From Bartonella quintana (lineage in GTDB: Bacteria; Pseudomonadota; Alphaproteobacteria; Rhizobiales; Rhizobiaceae), in NCBI RefSeq assembly GCF_009936175.1, contig NZ_AP019773.1, positions 1,524,684 through 1,588,683 of the forward strand: 64,000 nucleotides of DNA, given 5' to 3'. Made by a program: the position numbers and the translations under genes. Positions 10,129 to 19,710 of this stretch are shown piece by piece. Each line of letters begins with the position of its first letter. Positions within the stretch are counted from its first letter, which is position 1. Below the pieces are notes generated by a model that did not search any database, was not told the DNA's origin, and saw nothing but the letters and a program-made list of their open reading frames with translations.

Positions 10129-10833
10129 ATGGTTTCTCAAATTCTTAACAGTACAAAACACAACAATAAAAAAATACAATTGCTCATCGCATTCTTTATC
10201 ATTACCGTTGCCTTGAGTTTATACACAACAACAAGCAATCATAACAAGAGAGAGTCTTTCTTTTCCAATTTCATTTCAACGGCAAAAGCGCAACAAACAA
10301 ACATCGATAAAACACGAATAGAAAAAAGAATGGCAATCAAAAAAGCAGCCAAAGGCTTTTTTACTCATATACGTTTTACTGATATGCCTTATGACATGAA
10401 TCAACTTTCTTTTAAGGATATTCAAGGACAAGACCACAAACTCGCCGAATTTACCGGAAAACCGATGCTGATCAATCTGTGGGCGATTTGGTGCGCACCT
10501 TGTCGCATGGAAATGCCAGAATTAGCCCAATTAAAACGTGAATTGGGTGGAAAAAATTTCGATGTAATGGCCATTAATGTTGATCAAGCTGCTTCTCCTG
10601 AAAAAATTCAGCAATTTTTACAGAATGTTCATGCGGATAACTTGCTTTACTATCGCGATGAAACAATGACTATTTTCAACAGCGTGAGAAAACAAGGGCT
10701 GGCTTTAGGATTGCCTTTAACACTTCTCATCGATAAAAATGGTTATCTCATTGCTTCATTCAATGGTGCAGCTCCATGGGCCAATAACGATGCCAAAGCA
10801 CTTATAAAAGCTGTCATAAGAGAAGCACAATAA
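10129..10833 (+). CDS. tlpA: TlpA-type thiol:disulfide oxidoreductase
   Basis: A membrane-anchored periplasmic thioredoxin-like protein of about 234 residues, likely a reductant for periplasmic or cytochrome c/oxidase assembly thiols. One N-terminal hydrophobic anchor (LLIAFFIITVALSLY, about 19-33) is followed by the thioredoxin-like domain with the WCAPC active site (about residues 121-125) and the cis-proline segment GLPLTLLID near the end. The ATG at 10129 has AAGGG about 9 bases upstream; an earlier ATG-like start at 10075 would overlap the argH start. It is divergent from the argH relic, a pairing common in Rhizobiales, and convergent with the yaiI relic. Confidence 0.9.
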   Translation: MVSQILNSTKHNNKKIQLLIAFFIITVALSLYTTTSNHNKRESFFSNFISTAKAQQTNIDKTRIEKRMAIKKAAKGFFTHIRFTDMPYDMNQLSFKDIQGQDHKLAEFTGKPMLINLWAIWCAPCRMEMPELAQLKRELGGKNFDVMAINVDQAASPEKIQQFLQNVHADNLLYYRDETMTIFNSVRKQGLALGLPLTLLIDKNGYLIASFNGAAPWANNDAKALIKAVIREAQ

Positions 10834-10834
10834 C

Positions 10835-11300
10835 CTAATAACCGCACTTTTTTAAACGTTGTAGAACTAAAGCTAGTGTCGAAAAAAAAGCAAAATGGTC
10901 GGTCCTTGGGACAAAAAAGACGGGGACCTCCGATCATTTTACCCTGTTCTCGCAAATCTTCCCTCAAATCGTGCATCGTCAAAGCTTAACCGATTGAGCT
11001 TGCATCAAAAGCAAGCCCTGTTGGCGAAAGACAAACATCCTGTGCGCACAACCCACGCTACTAAAGGGATATCACTGGTATCAGATACTCGCTTCATGCA
11101 CATATTCTACGATCCAATCATTTGCACAATCGAATTCGCCAGAAATAACCACCCTTTCAAGAAACCCTTCATCTGGAAGGGAAAAAACGATTTTCTACAA
11201 CAAATTTTTAAGTTGATAACGATTCACAATACGATAAATTTCAGCTTTGACAGGACAAGCACCCACATTAACCAACAAAGTGATAGCAGGTTTATTCGTG
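10835..11300 (-). pseudogene. YaiI/YqxD family (DUF188) pseudogene
   Basis: Translation of the minus strand gives family pieces in order but in different frames: ITLLVNVGACPVKAEIYR (about 11285-11230), ERVVISGEFDCANDWIVEYV (about 11160-11100), a SDIPLVAW-like stretch (about 11075), TMHDLREDLREQGKMIGGPR (about 10980-10925) and a C-terminal LALVLQRLKKCGY ending at the TAG at 10835. The intact family is a PIN-like protein of about 150 residues of unknown function. At least one in-frame stop and several frameshifts are present. It ends 1 base beyond the tlpA stop in convergent orientation. Confidence 0.8.
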
Positions 11301-11337
11301 TTTTTTTCTCTTGGCTTTCACGCAACGACAAGTTCTT

Positions 11338-12192
11338 TCATTCATCTAAACATTGTAAATGATTACGATAAAATATTATCGCTGCATTTATTTCTCCCCC
11401 CAAAATAAAGATTGCACTCAACATGTAAAGAAAAATAATGGCAACCATAATAGATGTTAACCCGGCATAGGTAGAAATATAATTAAACATTGTTAAATAA
11501 TGAGCAAAAGCAATAGAAGCCATAAACCAAACAAACATTGTTACTACGATCCCTGGTAAAATATCTATAAATTTCCGTCGCCCTGCCGGGAGCCATTTAT
11601 GAACAATCAAAAGACTCACAAATAAAACAACTGCTGCGATGATGTAACGCCAGAGACGAATGACACCAATATATTCAGTAATGAAAAAAGAATGATTTTG
11701 CATAATTTTGATCAGCAAAGGTGCCAAAATTAATAAAAAGCTGATCACAACAAGACCAATAGCTCCAACGATTACAAAAAACAAACTTTGAAAACGACAA
11801 AATAACAAACTACGCCGATCAACCACGCGATACGCTTTATTTAAGGCTGTACGCAAAGCCTCTATTCCATTAGAGGCAAAATAAGCTGCTCCAATAACAG
11901 AAACCGTCAACACCCCTCCTCTCTGAATGGTTAAAACATTGATAATTTCCTTCGATAAAGGCTCTGCAATAACATCTGGCAATAATTGTACAAGTGCTTT
12001 GATTTTTTGCGGCGTATATGTAAAAGCACTGGAAAAACTGGCAAGAGAAGTTCCAAAAATAAAGAACGGGAAAAATGCTAAAAGCCCCGAAAGCGCGACA
12101 TGGCTTGCAAAAGCACTCCCATTATCACGCCAATAATGGCTTACTGCATCAACAAGAATACGATAGCTATACCAAAAGATATCTCTTAACAA
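11338..12192 (-). CDS. YihY/BrkB family inner-membrane protein
   Basis: A 284-residue multi-spanning membrane protein of the YihY (virulence factor BrkB) family, once misnamed ribonuclease BN. It has about six hydrophobic segments. The family pattern is visible: HVALSGLLAFFPFFIFG near residue 31, ASNGIEALRTALNKAYRV (about 106-123) and the C-terminal YLTMFNYISTYAGLTSIMVAIIFLYM region. The function is not established; transport or envelope roles have been proposed. It stands alone between the yaiI relic and a long gene-free stretch. Confidence 0.88.
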   Translation of the reverse strand: MLRDIFWYSYRILVDAVSHYWRDNGSAFASHVALSGLLAFFPFFIFGTSLASFSSAFTYTPQKIKALVQLLPDVIAEPLSKEIINVLTIQRGGVLTVSVIGAAYFASNGIEALRTALNKAYRVVDRRSLLFCRFQSLFFVIVGAIGLVVISFLLILAPLLIKIMQNHSFFITEYIGVIRLWRYIIAAVVLFVSLLIVHKWLPAGRRKFIDILPGIVVTMFVWFMASIAFAHYLTMFNYISTYAGLTSIMVAIIFLYMLSAIFILGGEINAAIIFYRNHLQCLDE

Positions 12193-12838
12193 ATCTTAAT
12201 ACTTTCTGGTAAAACTCTTACTTCGTTTATCCAAGCTTGATAAAAATCACCAAAATTTTAAAAACAAATATTACTCAATATAAAGGGTAACAATCCATAT
12301 GGTCAAGCCTAGCCTATACCAAGATAAAAAAGAACGAATCAGCACATTTTACGCATCAAGAGTCAAAAACGACAAAGATTTGTACACACCAACCACCGAT
12401 ATGATAAAATAGATATACGCGTCTATAGAAATCCCCACCAAACGATACATAACTTTCATTGTAAGCTTGGATAAACGCCAGATGATCTCTTTTTTAATTC
12501 CATTCTGTGCCAGCCACAGCTGGAGAACAATCCTAAGTATAATGCGCCCCACGAGATTATCCACAAATAGCCCCTACACGAAAACAAAGAAAGCAATGCA
12601 TAGACAAAGCAGCTAATGGCTTAATTTTTTTGTTTCTCCTGCAGAATCAGGAGTTCTTTTTGTCCATTATATGCCTATAATCACCAATAATAATCTGGCA
12701 CACAATTAAAACCTTTTGAACCACGCGCATCTGCACCAGAGTAATGGCTTCTCTCACAATCGATAAACTTAAAATGAATAAAGAAAAAATATCTTATAAA
12801 TTTCTGAAAAATCAGCAAAATTTAACAAAAAAGCTTTT
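12193..12838. other. Intergenic stretch, nothing recognised
   Basis: About 650 bases without a convincing gene. A minus-strand 71-codon frame (12349-12564) has hydrophobic character but no family resemblance and no ribosome site. A 6-bp stem (CTCCTG...CAGGAG, 12636-12653) followed by TTCTTTTT looks terminator-like on the plus strand, but no plus-strand gene ends nearby. Confidence 0.4.
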
Positions 12839-13771
12839 TTACGTGCTCTCTTTAGAAACATTATGACGCCCAAAATCAGGAGCATCAATTTCCTGCCCAG
12901 CAGCAATAATATTGCGGCGAACAGCACGTGTACGCGTAAAAAAATTAAACAGTGTCTCACCATCTTCCAAACGAATTGCCTGTTCTAAAGAAGCAAGCCC
13001 TTCACTAAAACGGCTCAACATTTCTAAAATGGCATCTTTATTATGCAAACAAATATCGCGCCACATAACGGGATCAGAAGATGCCAAACGGGTAAAATCA
13101 CGAAAACCTGAAGCGGAATAAGCAATGACTTCTGAATTCGTCACTTTTTCTAAATCACTTGCTGTTCCGACAGTATTATAAGCAATCAAATGCGGCAAAT
13201 GCGAAACAATAGCCAAAACAAGATCATGATGTTTAGGGTCCATCTTCTCGACACGGGCTCCACAAGCTTCCCAAAATGCTGTCAATCGTGCTACAGCCGA
13301 AGCATCACTTTCAGCAAAAGGCGTTAAAATACACCAGCGATTCATAAACAAATCAGCAAAACCAGCATCCGGTCCCGAATATTCCGTTCCAGCAATCGGA
13401 TGACCAGGAATAAAATGAACCGTTTTAGGCAATAAAGGTGCCATTTCTGCAATAACTAATGCTTTTGTAGAGCCAACATCACTGACAATCGCTCCAGGTT
13501 TTAAAGAATCATGAAGCGTTTTTGCCACTTGTGCACTAGCTCCAACAGGAACAGAAATAATAACCAAATCTGCTCCCTCAACAGCTTCTGCATTATTTGT
13601 TGTATAAAAATTCCCAAGGTCTAATTCGCGTGCTCTTTTCAGTGTTTCTTGACGACGCGTTGCAATAGAAATATGAGCTGTGAGATTTTTCTTTTTAATC
13701 GCTCTTGCTAAAGAAGATCCAATAAGACCAATGCCAATGAGTGCTATTTTTTCAAAATGAATATAGAGCAT
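12839..13771 (-). CDS. tyrC: Prephenate/arogenate dehydrogenase
   Basis: A 310-residue NAD(P)-dependent TyrA-family enzyme for tyrosine synthesis, oxidatively decarboxylating prephenate and/or arogenate. The N-terminal Rossmann motif is IALIGIGLIGSSLA (about 9-22). Further family signatures are VPVGA (about 76), SDVGSTK (about 98), HFIPGHPIAGTEYSG (about 117-131) and the helical-domain segment FRDFTRLASSDPVMWRDI (about 220-237). Length and domain make-up are normal for the cyclohexadienyl dehydrogenase of Rhizobiales. The usual neighbour hisC is not seen here. Shikimate genes aroK and aroB lie at 26.5-28.2 kb. Confidence 0.93.
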   Translation of the reverse strand: MLYIHFEKIALIGIGLIGSSLARAIKKKNLTAHISIATRRQETLKRARELDLGNFYTTNNAEAVEGADLVIISVPVGASAQVAKTLHDSLKPGAIVSDVGSTKALVIAEMAPLLPKTVHFIPGHPIAGTEYSGPDAGFADLFMNRWCILTPFAESDASAVARLTAFWEACGARVEKMDPKHHDLVLAIVSHLPHLIAYNTVGTASDLEKVTNSEVIAYSASGFRDFTRLASSDPVMWRDICLHNKDAILEMLSRFSEGLASLEQAIRLEDGETLFNFFTRTRAVRRNIIAAGQEIDAPDFGRHNVSKEST

Positions 13772-14490
13772 CTTTCACCTTTAAAGATTCTTTGAAAACG
13801 GCAACAAAGTCAAAATCCGTCCGTCTGTTTGTTCAAGAGTTATGGATCAAACATTTAAAAAACCATAACCGACAAGAGAAAAGAATTATTAAAGTTACGC
13901 ACCGTCCAACAATCATCCGAGCAACCCATTAACAAACCATTTTATCTAGAAAATATACCTCCAAAATTGGTGATAAAAAACGTAGCATCAAGCTCTAAAA
14001 CTTGTCAATTTATTGTTTACACACACGCATCACTACACAGGATACAAATGCTCTCTCACAAGTTGTTGATCAATAATAACAACCGCTCTGCACAAAATAT
14101 CACCAAATTTTATTCCAAAAAGCTTTCTAAAATACAAGCAAATGCCAATTTTTCTTCACAGAGTGAGTAGCTTGGATTATATCGCGGAAAAATTTTAAAG
14201 CAGCAATATAAACACAGTTTTTTCAAATGCTGAAAACTCCGCTAAACAATTGATGCAAAAAGATGCCGTGATTTTAAAAACATTTTTTCTCCCTTCGATG
14301 CCATAAATCAAGCAAATATGAGGTAAATTTGCTTTTCCAACAAAGAAAATTTGATAAAAATAACACCCTTAACACCCTTGTTGATTAGACAGATTCCTTG
14401 ACGAAAATGATGTTCGTCTTTTATCAAACGTATAAAAACAAACAATCTTATGAAAGAAAAATTTATTTCATAAAACTTTCAAATAAACTC
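13772..14490. other. Intergenic stretch, nothing recognised
   Basis: About 720 AT-rich bases between tyrC and holA. Short open frames occur on the plus strand (13741-13932, 13967-14170), but none shows a ribosome site, domain or signal peptide. I searched by eye for a hisC remnant, the usual tyrC neighbour, and did not see one. Confidence 0.4.
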
Positions 14491-15555
14491 TCATAAAGAC
14501 AGCTCAATATTTAAAGTAGTCATTTGGCGGCGCGCAATAATTGCTAGTGCCAAAAAAGCTTGACGAATGATCGCTTCCCCCAAAAGTGGATTTTTACGGC
14601 TCTCTAAAACAGCACCTTGGAGGCGTTCCATGGCATAAGAAATTTGTTCCATACCCCAATAGTTCAAAGCATGTTCAATTGTCTTTTTCCGCTGAAAAAA
14701 AATTGGTGGCTGCGCTTGTGAGATCACTGTAAAAGCACTTTTACCCTCAACATCTATTTGATAGCGTAAAAGCTGTAATTGTTGAAAGTGTCTTTGCGCA
14801 GTATTCAAAATAAAAAAAAGTGCATTTTGTAGTGTTGCATGTCGGCTAAAATGCGCTTCAAAACCTGCTATATCTCCCAATAAAACAGCGTCGATCACTT
14901 CATCTTGAGAAAGCGCACTAACATCGCTTACCACAGCTTTCACATCCTCAAGAGCAATATGTGTTTTCTCTAAAGCATAAAGACAGAGCTTTTCTAATTC
15001 ACCACGCGAAACAAGATGATCCCCTCCCAAATGATGGAGCAACCACTTTCGTGCATCCAAAGAAATGGTCATCTTAAAATGATCCAAAACTTCATTAACT
15101 AATGTATCAAGGGCACGGATATCATCCGCAAAACAGGGCAAAGCCATCGCGATTGACGCCGATTCAATAATATTCCGTAGCCCTGTCCCTTTTTTGAGAT
15201 CACCTGCCTCAATAAGAATAAAACTTTTCTCTGGTGGTTCTTTTATTAAAATCTTAAGCACTGCAAGGAAGTTTTTTTGATGAGCGCCGTTAGACACCCA
15301 TATCAAACGATCACCCCCAAAAAGCGATAAAGTACGCGCCTCATCTACCAATCGAGCAGGATCTTTATCAATTTCAGCAGCATCCAAACGAACAGTCGAA
15401 AAAGGATCTTCTACAGCTATCTGTGTGAGCTTAACAAAACGTTGTACACGCTCGCAAACAAGGCCACGATCAGGCCCGTAAATGAGAACAATAGGAAAAG
15501 AACGCGCAAAGCGCGTTAGAAAGTGATCAACTTCATGCGCTTTTTTTTGAGCCAA
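14491..15555 (-). CDS. holA: DNA polymerase III subunit delta
   Basis: The clamp-loader delta subunit, about 354 residues, which opens the beta clamp during replication. N-terminal features FPIVLIYGPDRGLVCERVQRF (about 15-35) and WVSNGAHQKN, then the KLCLYAL helical lid region and a C-terminal collar domain, fit the family. The frame begins with TTG (LAQKKAHEV); no ATG occurs early in frame. In related genomes holA follows parB and sits by lptE and leuS. Here it is 41 kb from parB, and a decayed ABC transporter lies immediately upstream, ending 4 bases before the start codon. Its promoter is therefore unclear. Confidence 0.92.
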   Translation of the reverse strand: MAQKKAHEVDHFLTRFARSFPIVLIYGPDRGLVCERVQRFVKLTQIAVEDPFSTVRLDAAEIDKDPARLVDEARTLSLFGGDRLIWVSNGAHQKNFLAVLKILIKEPPEKSFILIEAGDLKKGTGLRNIIESASIAMALPCFADDIRALDTLVNEVLDHFKMTISLDARKWLLHHLGGDHLVSRGELEKLCLYALEKTHIALEDVKAVVSDVSALSQDEVIDAVLLGDIAGFEAHFSRHATLQNALFFILNTAQRHFQQLQLLRYQIDVEGKSAFTVISQAQPPIFFQRKKTIEHALNYWGMEQISYAMERLQGAVLESRKNPLLGEAIIRQAFLALAIIARRQMTTLNIELSL

Positions 15556-15559
15556 AACA

Positions 15560-16316
15560 TTAATCCATTAAAAATCCATCATCATCAAGAATTTTACTAT
15601 GAACCTTTTGGAACAGACATCTAAGATTACTCACATCCAACCTTTTACATTCTTCTTGCCGCACATCCAAAATCACTTTGCCCCCATGCAACATCAGCCT
15701 ATGATCTCCATGAGAGAGAGCCTGACGCATAGAATACGTCACTATAATAGTTGTTAATTTTTTCTCTTCAACGATTTTTTCGGTCAACCCCATGACAAAA
15801 TCAGCCATTCCTGGATCTAATACTGAAGTATGCTCATCAAACATTAAAACATCCGCATGTGCTAAAGTGGCCATAACAAGACAAACCGCTTGATGTTGCC
15901 CACCTGATAAATTGTTCATAGGATTATGAATAAACACCTCAAGACCGAGACCTAATTTGGCAATTTCATCTCGAAAAATTGCCGTTTTTCATGATTTAAG
16001 ACTGACGCAAACCATGGCGACTCTCGCAAAGAGCTGCAAGCGCCAAATTTTCTTCAATTGTCAAAGAACCACAGCTCCTCATTAACGAATCTTGAAAAAC
16101 ACAAGACAACCCTCCTAACTCGCTCACTTATCAATTGTCGAGAAACATTTTGTTCATTGATCAACACTTTTCCCTCTGTAAGAAGAATGTCTTAGCCAAA
16201 ACACTAAGCAAAGTTGATTTGCCGGCACCATTTTAGCCAATAACGGTAACAAAGCTACCTCAAAAGTGTTTGCGGTTTAAAAGCAACCCTGACATGAGAG
16301 AACTCAATTATGTTTA
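15560..16316 (-). pseudogene. ABC transporter ATP-binding protein pseudogene
   Basis: The ATPase of a decayed ABC importer. The N-terminal part (about 16310-16180) reads IIEFSHV, then a Walker A region NGAGKSTLLSVLAK with an in-frame stop just before it. After frameshifts, the last 125 codons are open (15560-15937) and hold the signature NNLSGGQHQAVCL, Walker B ADVLMFDE and the switch region TIIVTYSM, where His is usual in place of Tyr. Only this C-terminal half remains open, so no functional ATPase is expected. It forms one decayed operon with the permease and binding-protein relics upstream. Confidence 0.88.
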
Positions 16317-16318
16317 TG

Positions 16319-17236
16319 CCTCCTCCAATAGCGTGATACAATAAAGGGTTGAAAAAACTAAAAGTGCAGTGATCAACTGAAGATCCGTCGACGTATCAAT
16401 ACCAATCCCGTGTGGCTCAAATGCAAACTGTACTGCCATGTGGTAATAGATCCGACAATACAACTGATAATACTCCAAAAAATATTACGCGGACGAAATA
16501 ACGTTTCACCAATAATAATCGCTGCTAAACCGAAGACAATCGTACCAACTCCACCAGTCATATTGGTAGCAATCACGGTTTGAATGTAAAGAGAGCTTCC
16601 AAGTGCAACGCACGCATTTGCGAGCCCCATACCAAAATAAATTAACCCTGACGTATAAACTCCTTGCACCGTAGCTATACGCGGATTGGCTCCCATCGCT
16701 CGCATGGCAAGACCTATCTTACTTTCCAAAAAACGCTAAATCAAAAATACCACAACCAATAATACAGAACCAATAAAAAGAGGACACACAAAAATATCAG
16801 ACAAACAAAATATGCCATAAAAAGGTGTTAAAGTAGTATTAACAAGCGCCAAATTAACATTAGCCCCTCCCATAATCCCCATAATACGAAGATTAACCGT
16901 ATAGAGTGCCGACATTGTTAAAATTGAAGCCAAAAATTTAAAATACCAAACCACAAATTCAGCAAAGCTGTTAACAAACCTGCCACCATAGCTGCAAAAA
17001 AAAGCACACATCATAGCTGTCCATGGATTGAAACCTAAAAGAATCAAAACACCACAAACACATGATCCAAGAAGAAACGAACCATCAACAGTTAAATCAG
17101 GAAAATCTAAAATGCGAAACGAGAGATAAACTTCAATCGCAACAAACGCATAACTAAGACCTAACTCTATAAAACTGGAAAATGCAAATATTCCAAAGAG
17201 CACCAAATGAAAATTAACATGCTTTATCAGGTCCAT
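16319..17236 (-). pseudogene. ABC transporter permease pseudogene
   Basis: A permease of the branched-chain amino acid/TrpX-associated type. The first part (17236-16736) has several membrane segments, with FRILDFPDLTVDGSF typical of this family. A single in-frame TAG at 16733-16735 interrupts it, and the same frame continues with ESKIGLAMRAMGANPRIA. A later frameshift near 16440 separates a C-terminal piece (GIGIDTSTDLQLITALLV) that ends near 16319. The stop is consistent with one TGG-to-TAG change, so decay looks fairly recent. Confidence 0.88.
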
Positions 17237-17253
17237 ATCATGTCAAGAAAAGC

Positions 17254-18212
17254 CTATTGAATAATCTTTGTTGCGCGTTCAATAACCGCTTGTGGAATAA
17301 CAATATCAGCCTTTTTGGCTGCTTTCATATCAATTCGGATCATTATTAGCTGTTTGCACAACATCAATATCGCCAGGCTTTTCACCCTTTAGTATACGTA
17401 CAACCAATTTCCCAGCATCAACTCAGAAATTTACGCCCTGCGTCATAAAAGGACCCTGCCTAATGGCATTGGCATCGACCATAAATAAAGGAATTCGTTT
17501 CTTGTATAACCTTTGTTGCTCCCTCTAAAAAGAAATAACCGTATTATCGCAGGAACAAAAATGATATCGACCTTACGAATTAAAGCCCGTGTTGCTGCTT
17601 GAACATCAGAAAGTTTAGGCATTGATGAAGGAATGACTTCAACTCCAGCTTTACTTGCAACATCCTCTAACATTTTCAGTTTTGAAAAAGAATTAGGTTC
17701 AGAAGCATTATAAAGATAAGCAAGCTTTTTCAAATCTGGTTTCACTTCTTGCAAAAGTTTAACACTTTCTGCAACATCTATACGATCAGAAGTTCTGCCA
17801 CATTACCAGATTTGGTAAGCGAAGACACTATTTTAGCTCCGATATAATAAGAAATCGCAGCAAAAACAATAGGAATTTTTTTTCGTTGCCACAGGCATTG
17901 TTTGTGCTGAAGAGGTGCTAATAGCAACAATTACATCAAGTTTATCACCACCAAATTTACATGCAATTTGTGTTGCTGTAGAATGTAGAAATACTGCCCT
18001 ACGCTGATAAAAAAGTGAGTTCAAATTTTTTATCAGCGTAGGGCACGTTCTGCGAGCACATTCTCCACCCTTCGCGGACTGCATCCGCAGCAGGATGCAA
18101 CATAATCTGTATAATCGCTGCCTTAACTTTCTCTGTTGTTTTTGCAAAGCGATTCATCGTAAAAATAGCCAGCCATCATGGCAACACAAAAACTTACGAC
18201 TCTAAATATCAT
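17254..18212 (-). pseudogene. ABC transporter substrate-binding protein pseudogene
   Basis: A binding protein of the ABC_sub_bind (TrpX-like) family, in pieces. An N-terminal signal-like start lies at 18212, then KVKAAIIQIMLHPAADAVREG (about 18130-18070), KLDVIVAISTSSAQTMPVATKK (about 17940-17870), KKLAYLYNASEPNSFSKLKM (about 17730-17670) and a C-terminal ATKIIQ ending at the stop at 17254. Frameshifts and stops separate the pieces, and a perfect inverted repeat lies at 17995-18045. The substrate was probably an aromatic amino acid or similar small molecule, judged only by family. Confidence 0.88.
17995..18045. repeat. Perfect 20-bp inverted repeat with 11-base loop
   Basis: Left arm TGCCCTACGCTGATAAAAAA (17995-18014) and its exact reverse complement (18026-18045) flank an 11-base spacer. 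It lies inside the binding-protein pseudogene. One arm encodes the expected family residues (YADKKFE-like, minus strand), and the other interrupts the gene. It therefore looks like a local inverted duplication rather than a terminator. Confidence 0.9.
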
Positions 18213-18400
18213 CACTCCACTCACATGTAATAATCAAGAGGGACAATTTATTGAAAGAAAACTTCCAAAATCAATTTTTATTTCCACTTTTTAAATCTTG
18301 AAAAATAAATTCACATTGAAATGTTATTTTTTTGTTGCAATTCGCAGAATCCTAGGTCATACAAACAGCGTTTGAAGTAAGATATGTTTCAAATGTATGA

Positions 18401-18475
18401 GCGGGTGTAGCTCAGGGGTAGAGCACAACCTTGCCAAGGTTGGGGTCGTGGGTTCGAATCCCATCGCCCGCTCCA
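18401..18475 (+). tRNA. tRNA-Gly (GCC)
   Basis: A complete cloverleaf. The acceptor stem is GCGGGTG paired with CGCCCGC, the D arm lies around AGCTCAGGGGTAGAGC, and the anticodon arm is CAACCTTGCCAAGGTTG with anticodon GCC. The TPsiC arm is GTGGGTTCGAATCCCAT, the discriminator is T, and CCA is encoded (18473-18475). It stands alone as a single tRNA gene between the ABC relic and thiD. Confidence 0.97.
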
Positions 18476-18715
18476 TGAGTTGCGTAGTGATCTGTTTTAA
18501 CAAAAGTCTTCTTCTAGAATGCATTGTGTGTAGTTTTTCGTCAGGTTTTGTACCGATTTATTTTTTCGAAAGCAATTTTTCAAACTTTCAAAGCTTTTTC
18601 TTCTTTTTACTGCTAAATTCTGATTTTCGAAGTTTTTTTGCTCTTCCTACTTAAGATAAAACTAAATATTAGACCATAATGCTTCAAAACAATCATTTTT
18701 TCGAGAATTGTTCCT

Positions 18716-19579
18716 TTATCTTTCGTTCCATAATTCACAAAAATGGTGAACCGGACCACGTCCTTTCCCTACTTGCAAAGCACTTGAAGCCGCTAAAGTA
18801 TTATTGAGATAGTCTTTTGCTCTTTTTACCGCGCAAATTAAAGGCTCTGTCGGCAAAAGTGCTGCAATTGCAGCCGCAATCGTACAGCCTGTACCGTGAT
18901 CATTGGGGGTTATGAAACGGAAGGCTTCAAGTTTCATAACCTCCTTAGAATCACAATAAAGATCTGGGCTGGACCGATCGTAATTGGCCTCATTTGTATG
19001 AGAAAGGCTGTTTAGATGTCCACCTTTTAATAAAACCGCACCACAACCAAGTGCCAAAAGCTGTGGACCATATTGGTACATAGCGTCTAACGACCATCTC
19101 ACTTCACGTCCCAACAACATAGCTGCCTCAGGTAAATTCGGCGTGATCAGAGTTGACAGAGGAACAAGAACATCACGAATAATTTCAATCGCATCAGGCT
19201 TTAAAAGAACATCACCACTTTTTGCCACCATAACCGGATCAAAAACAATAAAACGAGCTTTATGGTAAGCTAAACGCTCTGCAATAGTTTGAGCAATTTG
19301 AGCATTTGCCACCATACCAATCTTAACGGCATCAACACGAATATCTTCAAAAACCGAATCAATTTGGTCGGCAACAAAAGACGCATCCAATGCATGAAAA
19401 GCACGTACACCTTGTGTGTTTTGTGCAACCACAGCCGTAACCACACTCATGCCATAGGCTTTCATTGCTGAAAAAGCCTTCAAATCCGCTTGCATTCCAG
19501 CACCACCAGAAGGATCAGTCCCTGCAATAGATAAAATCCGTGGAATAAAAAGAGTGTCTTGGCTAACCTGTAATTTCAT
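18716..19579 (-). CDS. thiD: Hydroxymethylpyrimidine/phosphomethylpyrimidine kinase
   Basis: Phosphorylates HMP and HMP-P to HMP-PP for thiamine synthesis or salvage. The 287-residue protein has the ribokinase-like fold: IAGTDPSGGAGMQADLKAF (about 18-36), the family VTAVVAQNTQGV (about 47-58), DPVMVAKSG (about 118-126), ITPNLPEAAML and the C-terminal anion-hole motif DHGTGCTIAAAIAA (about 231-244). No other thiamine gene is adjacent. It is divergent from plsC, with a 131-base shared promoter region. Confidence 0.96.
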   Translation of the reverse strand: MKLQVSQDTLFIPRILSIAGTDPSGGAGMQADLKAFSAMKAYGMSVVTAVVAQNTQGVRAFHALDASFVADQIDSVFEDIRVDAVKIGMVANAQIAQTIAERLAYHKARFIVFDPVMVAKSGDVLLKPDAIEIIRDVLVPLSTLITPNLPEAAMLLGREVRWSLDAMYQYGPQLLALGCGAVLLKGGHLNSLSHTNEANYDRSSPDLYCDSKEVMKLEAFRFITPNDHGTGCTIAAAIAALLPTEPLICAVKRAKDYLNNTLAASSALQVGKGRGPVHHFCELWNER

Positions 19580-19710
19580 CAGTCCCTTTCCTTATGTTTT
19601 TAAATATCAAAAAATAAATACCCTAAAAAGTAGATGTTTGAAAAAACATAAAAAAGAGATATTTCTTCGCGTAAAGTGGGCTATATACACAGTCTTCTTG
19701 TAAATATAAA

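Noticed and set aside
12349..12564. Minus-strand 71-codon hydrophobic frame
   Set aside because: No start context, no recognised motif and no operon partner; random frames of this length are common in such AT-rich DNA.
12636..12661. CTCCTG/CAGGAG hairpin with T run as a terminator
   Set aside because: It points along the plus strand, but no plus-strand gene lies upstream within 1.8 kb, and the stem is only 6 bp.
18397..18654. An 85-codon open frame starting in tRNA-Gly
   Set aside because: The first part is the tRNA read as protein (SSGVEHNLAKVGVVGSNPIARS, a common false frame of tRNAs); the rest is T-rich intergenic DNA.
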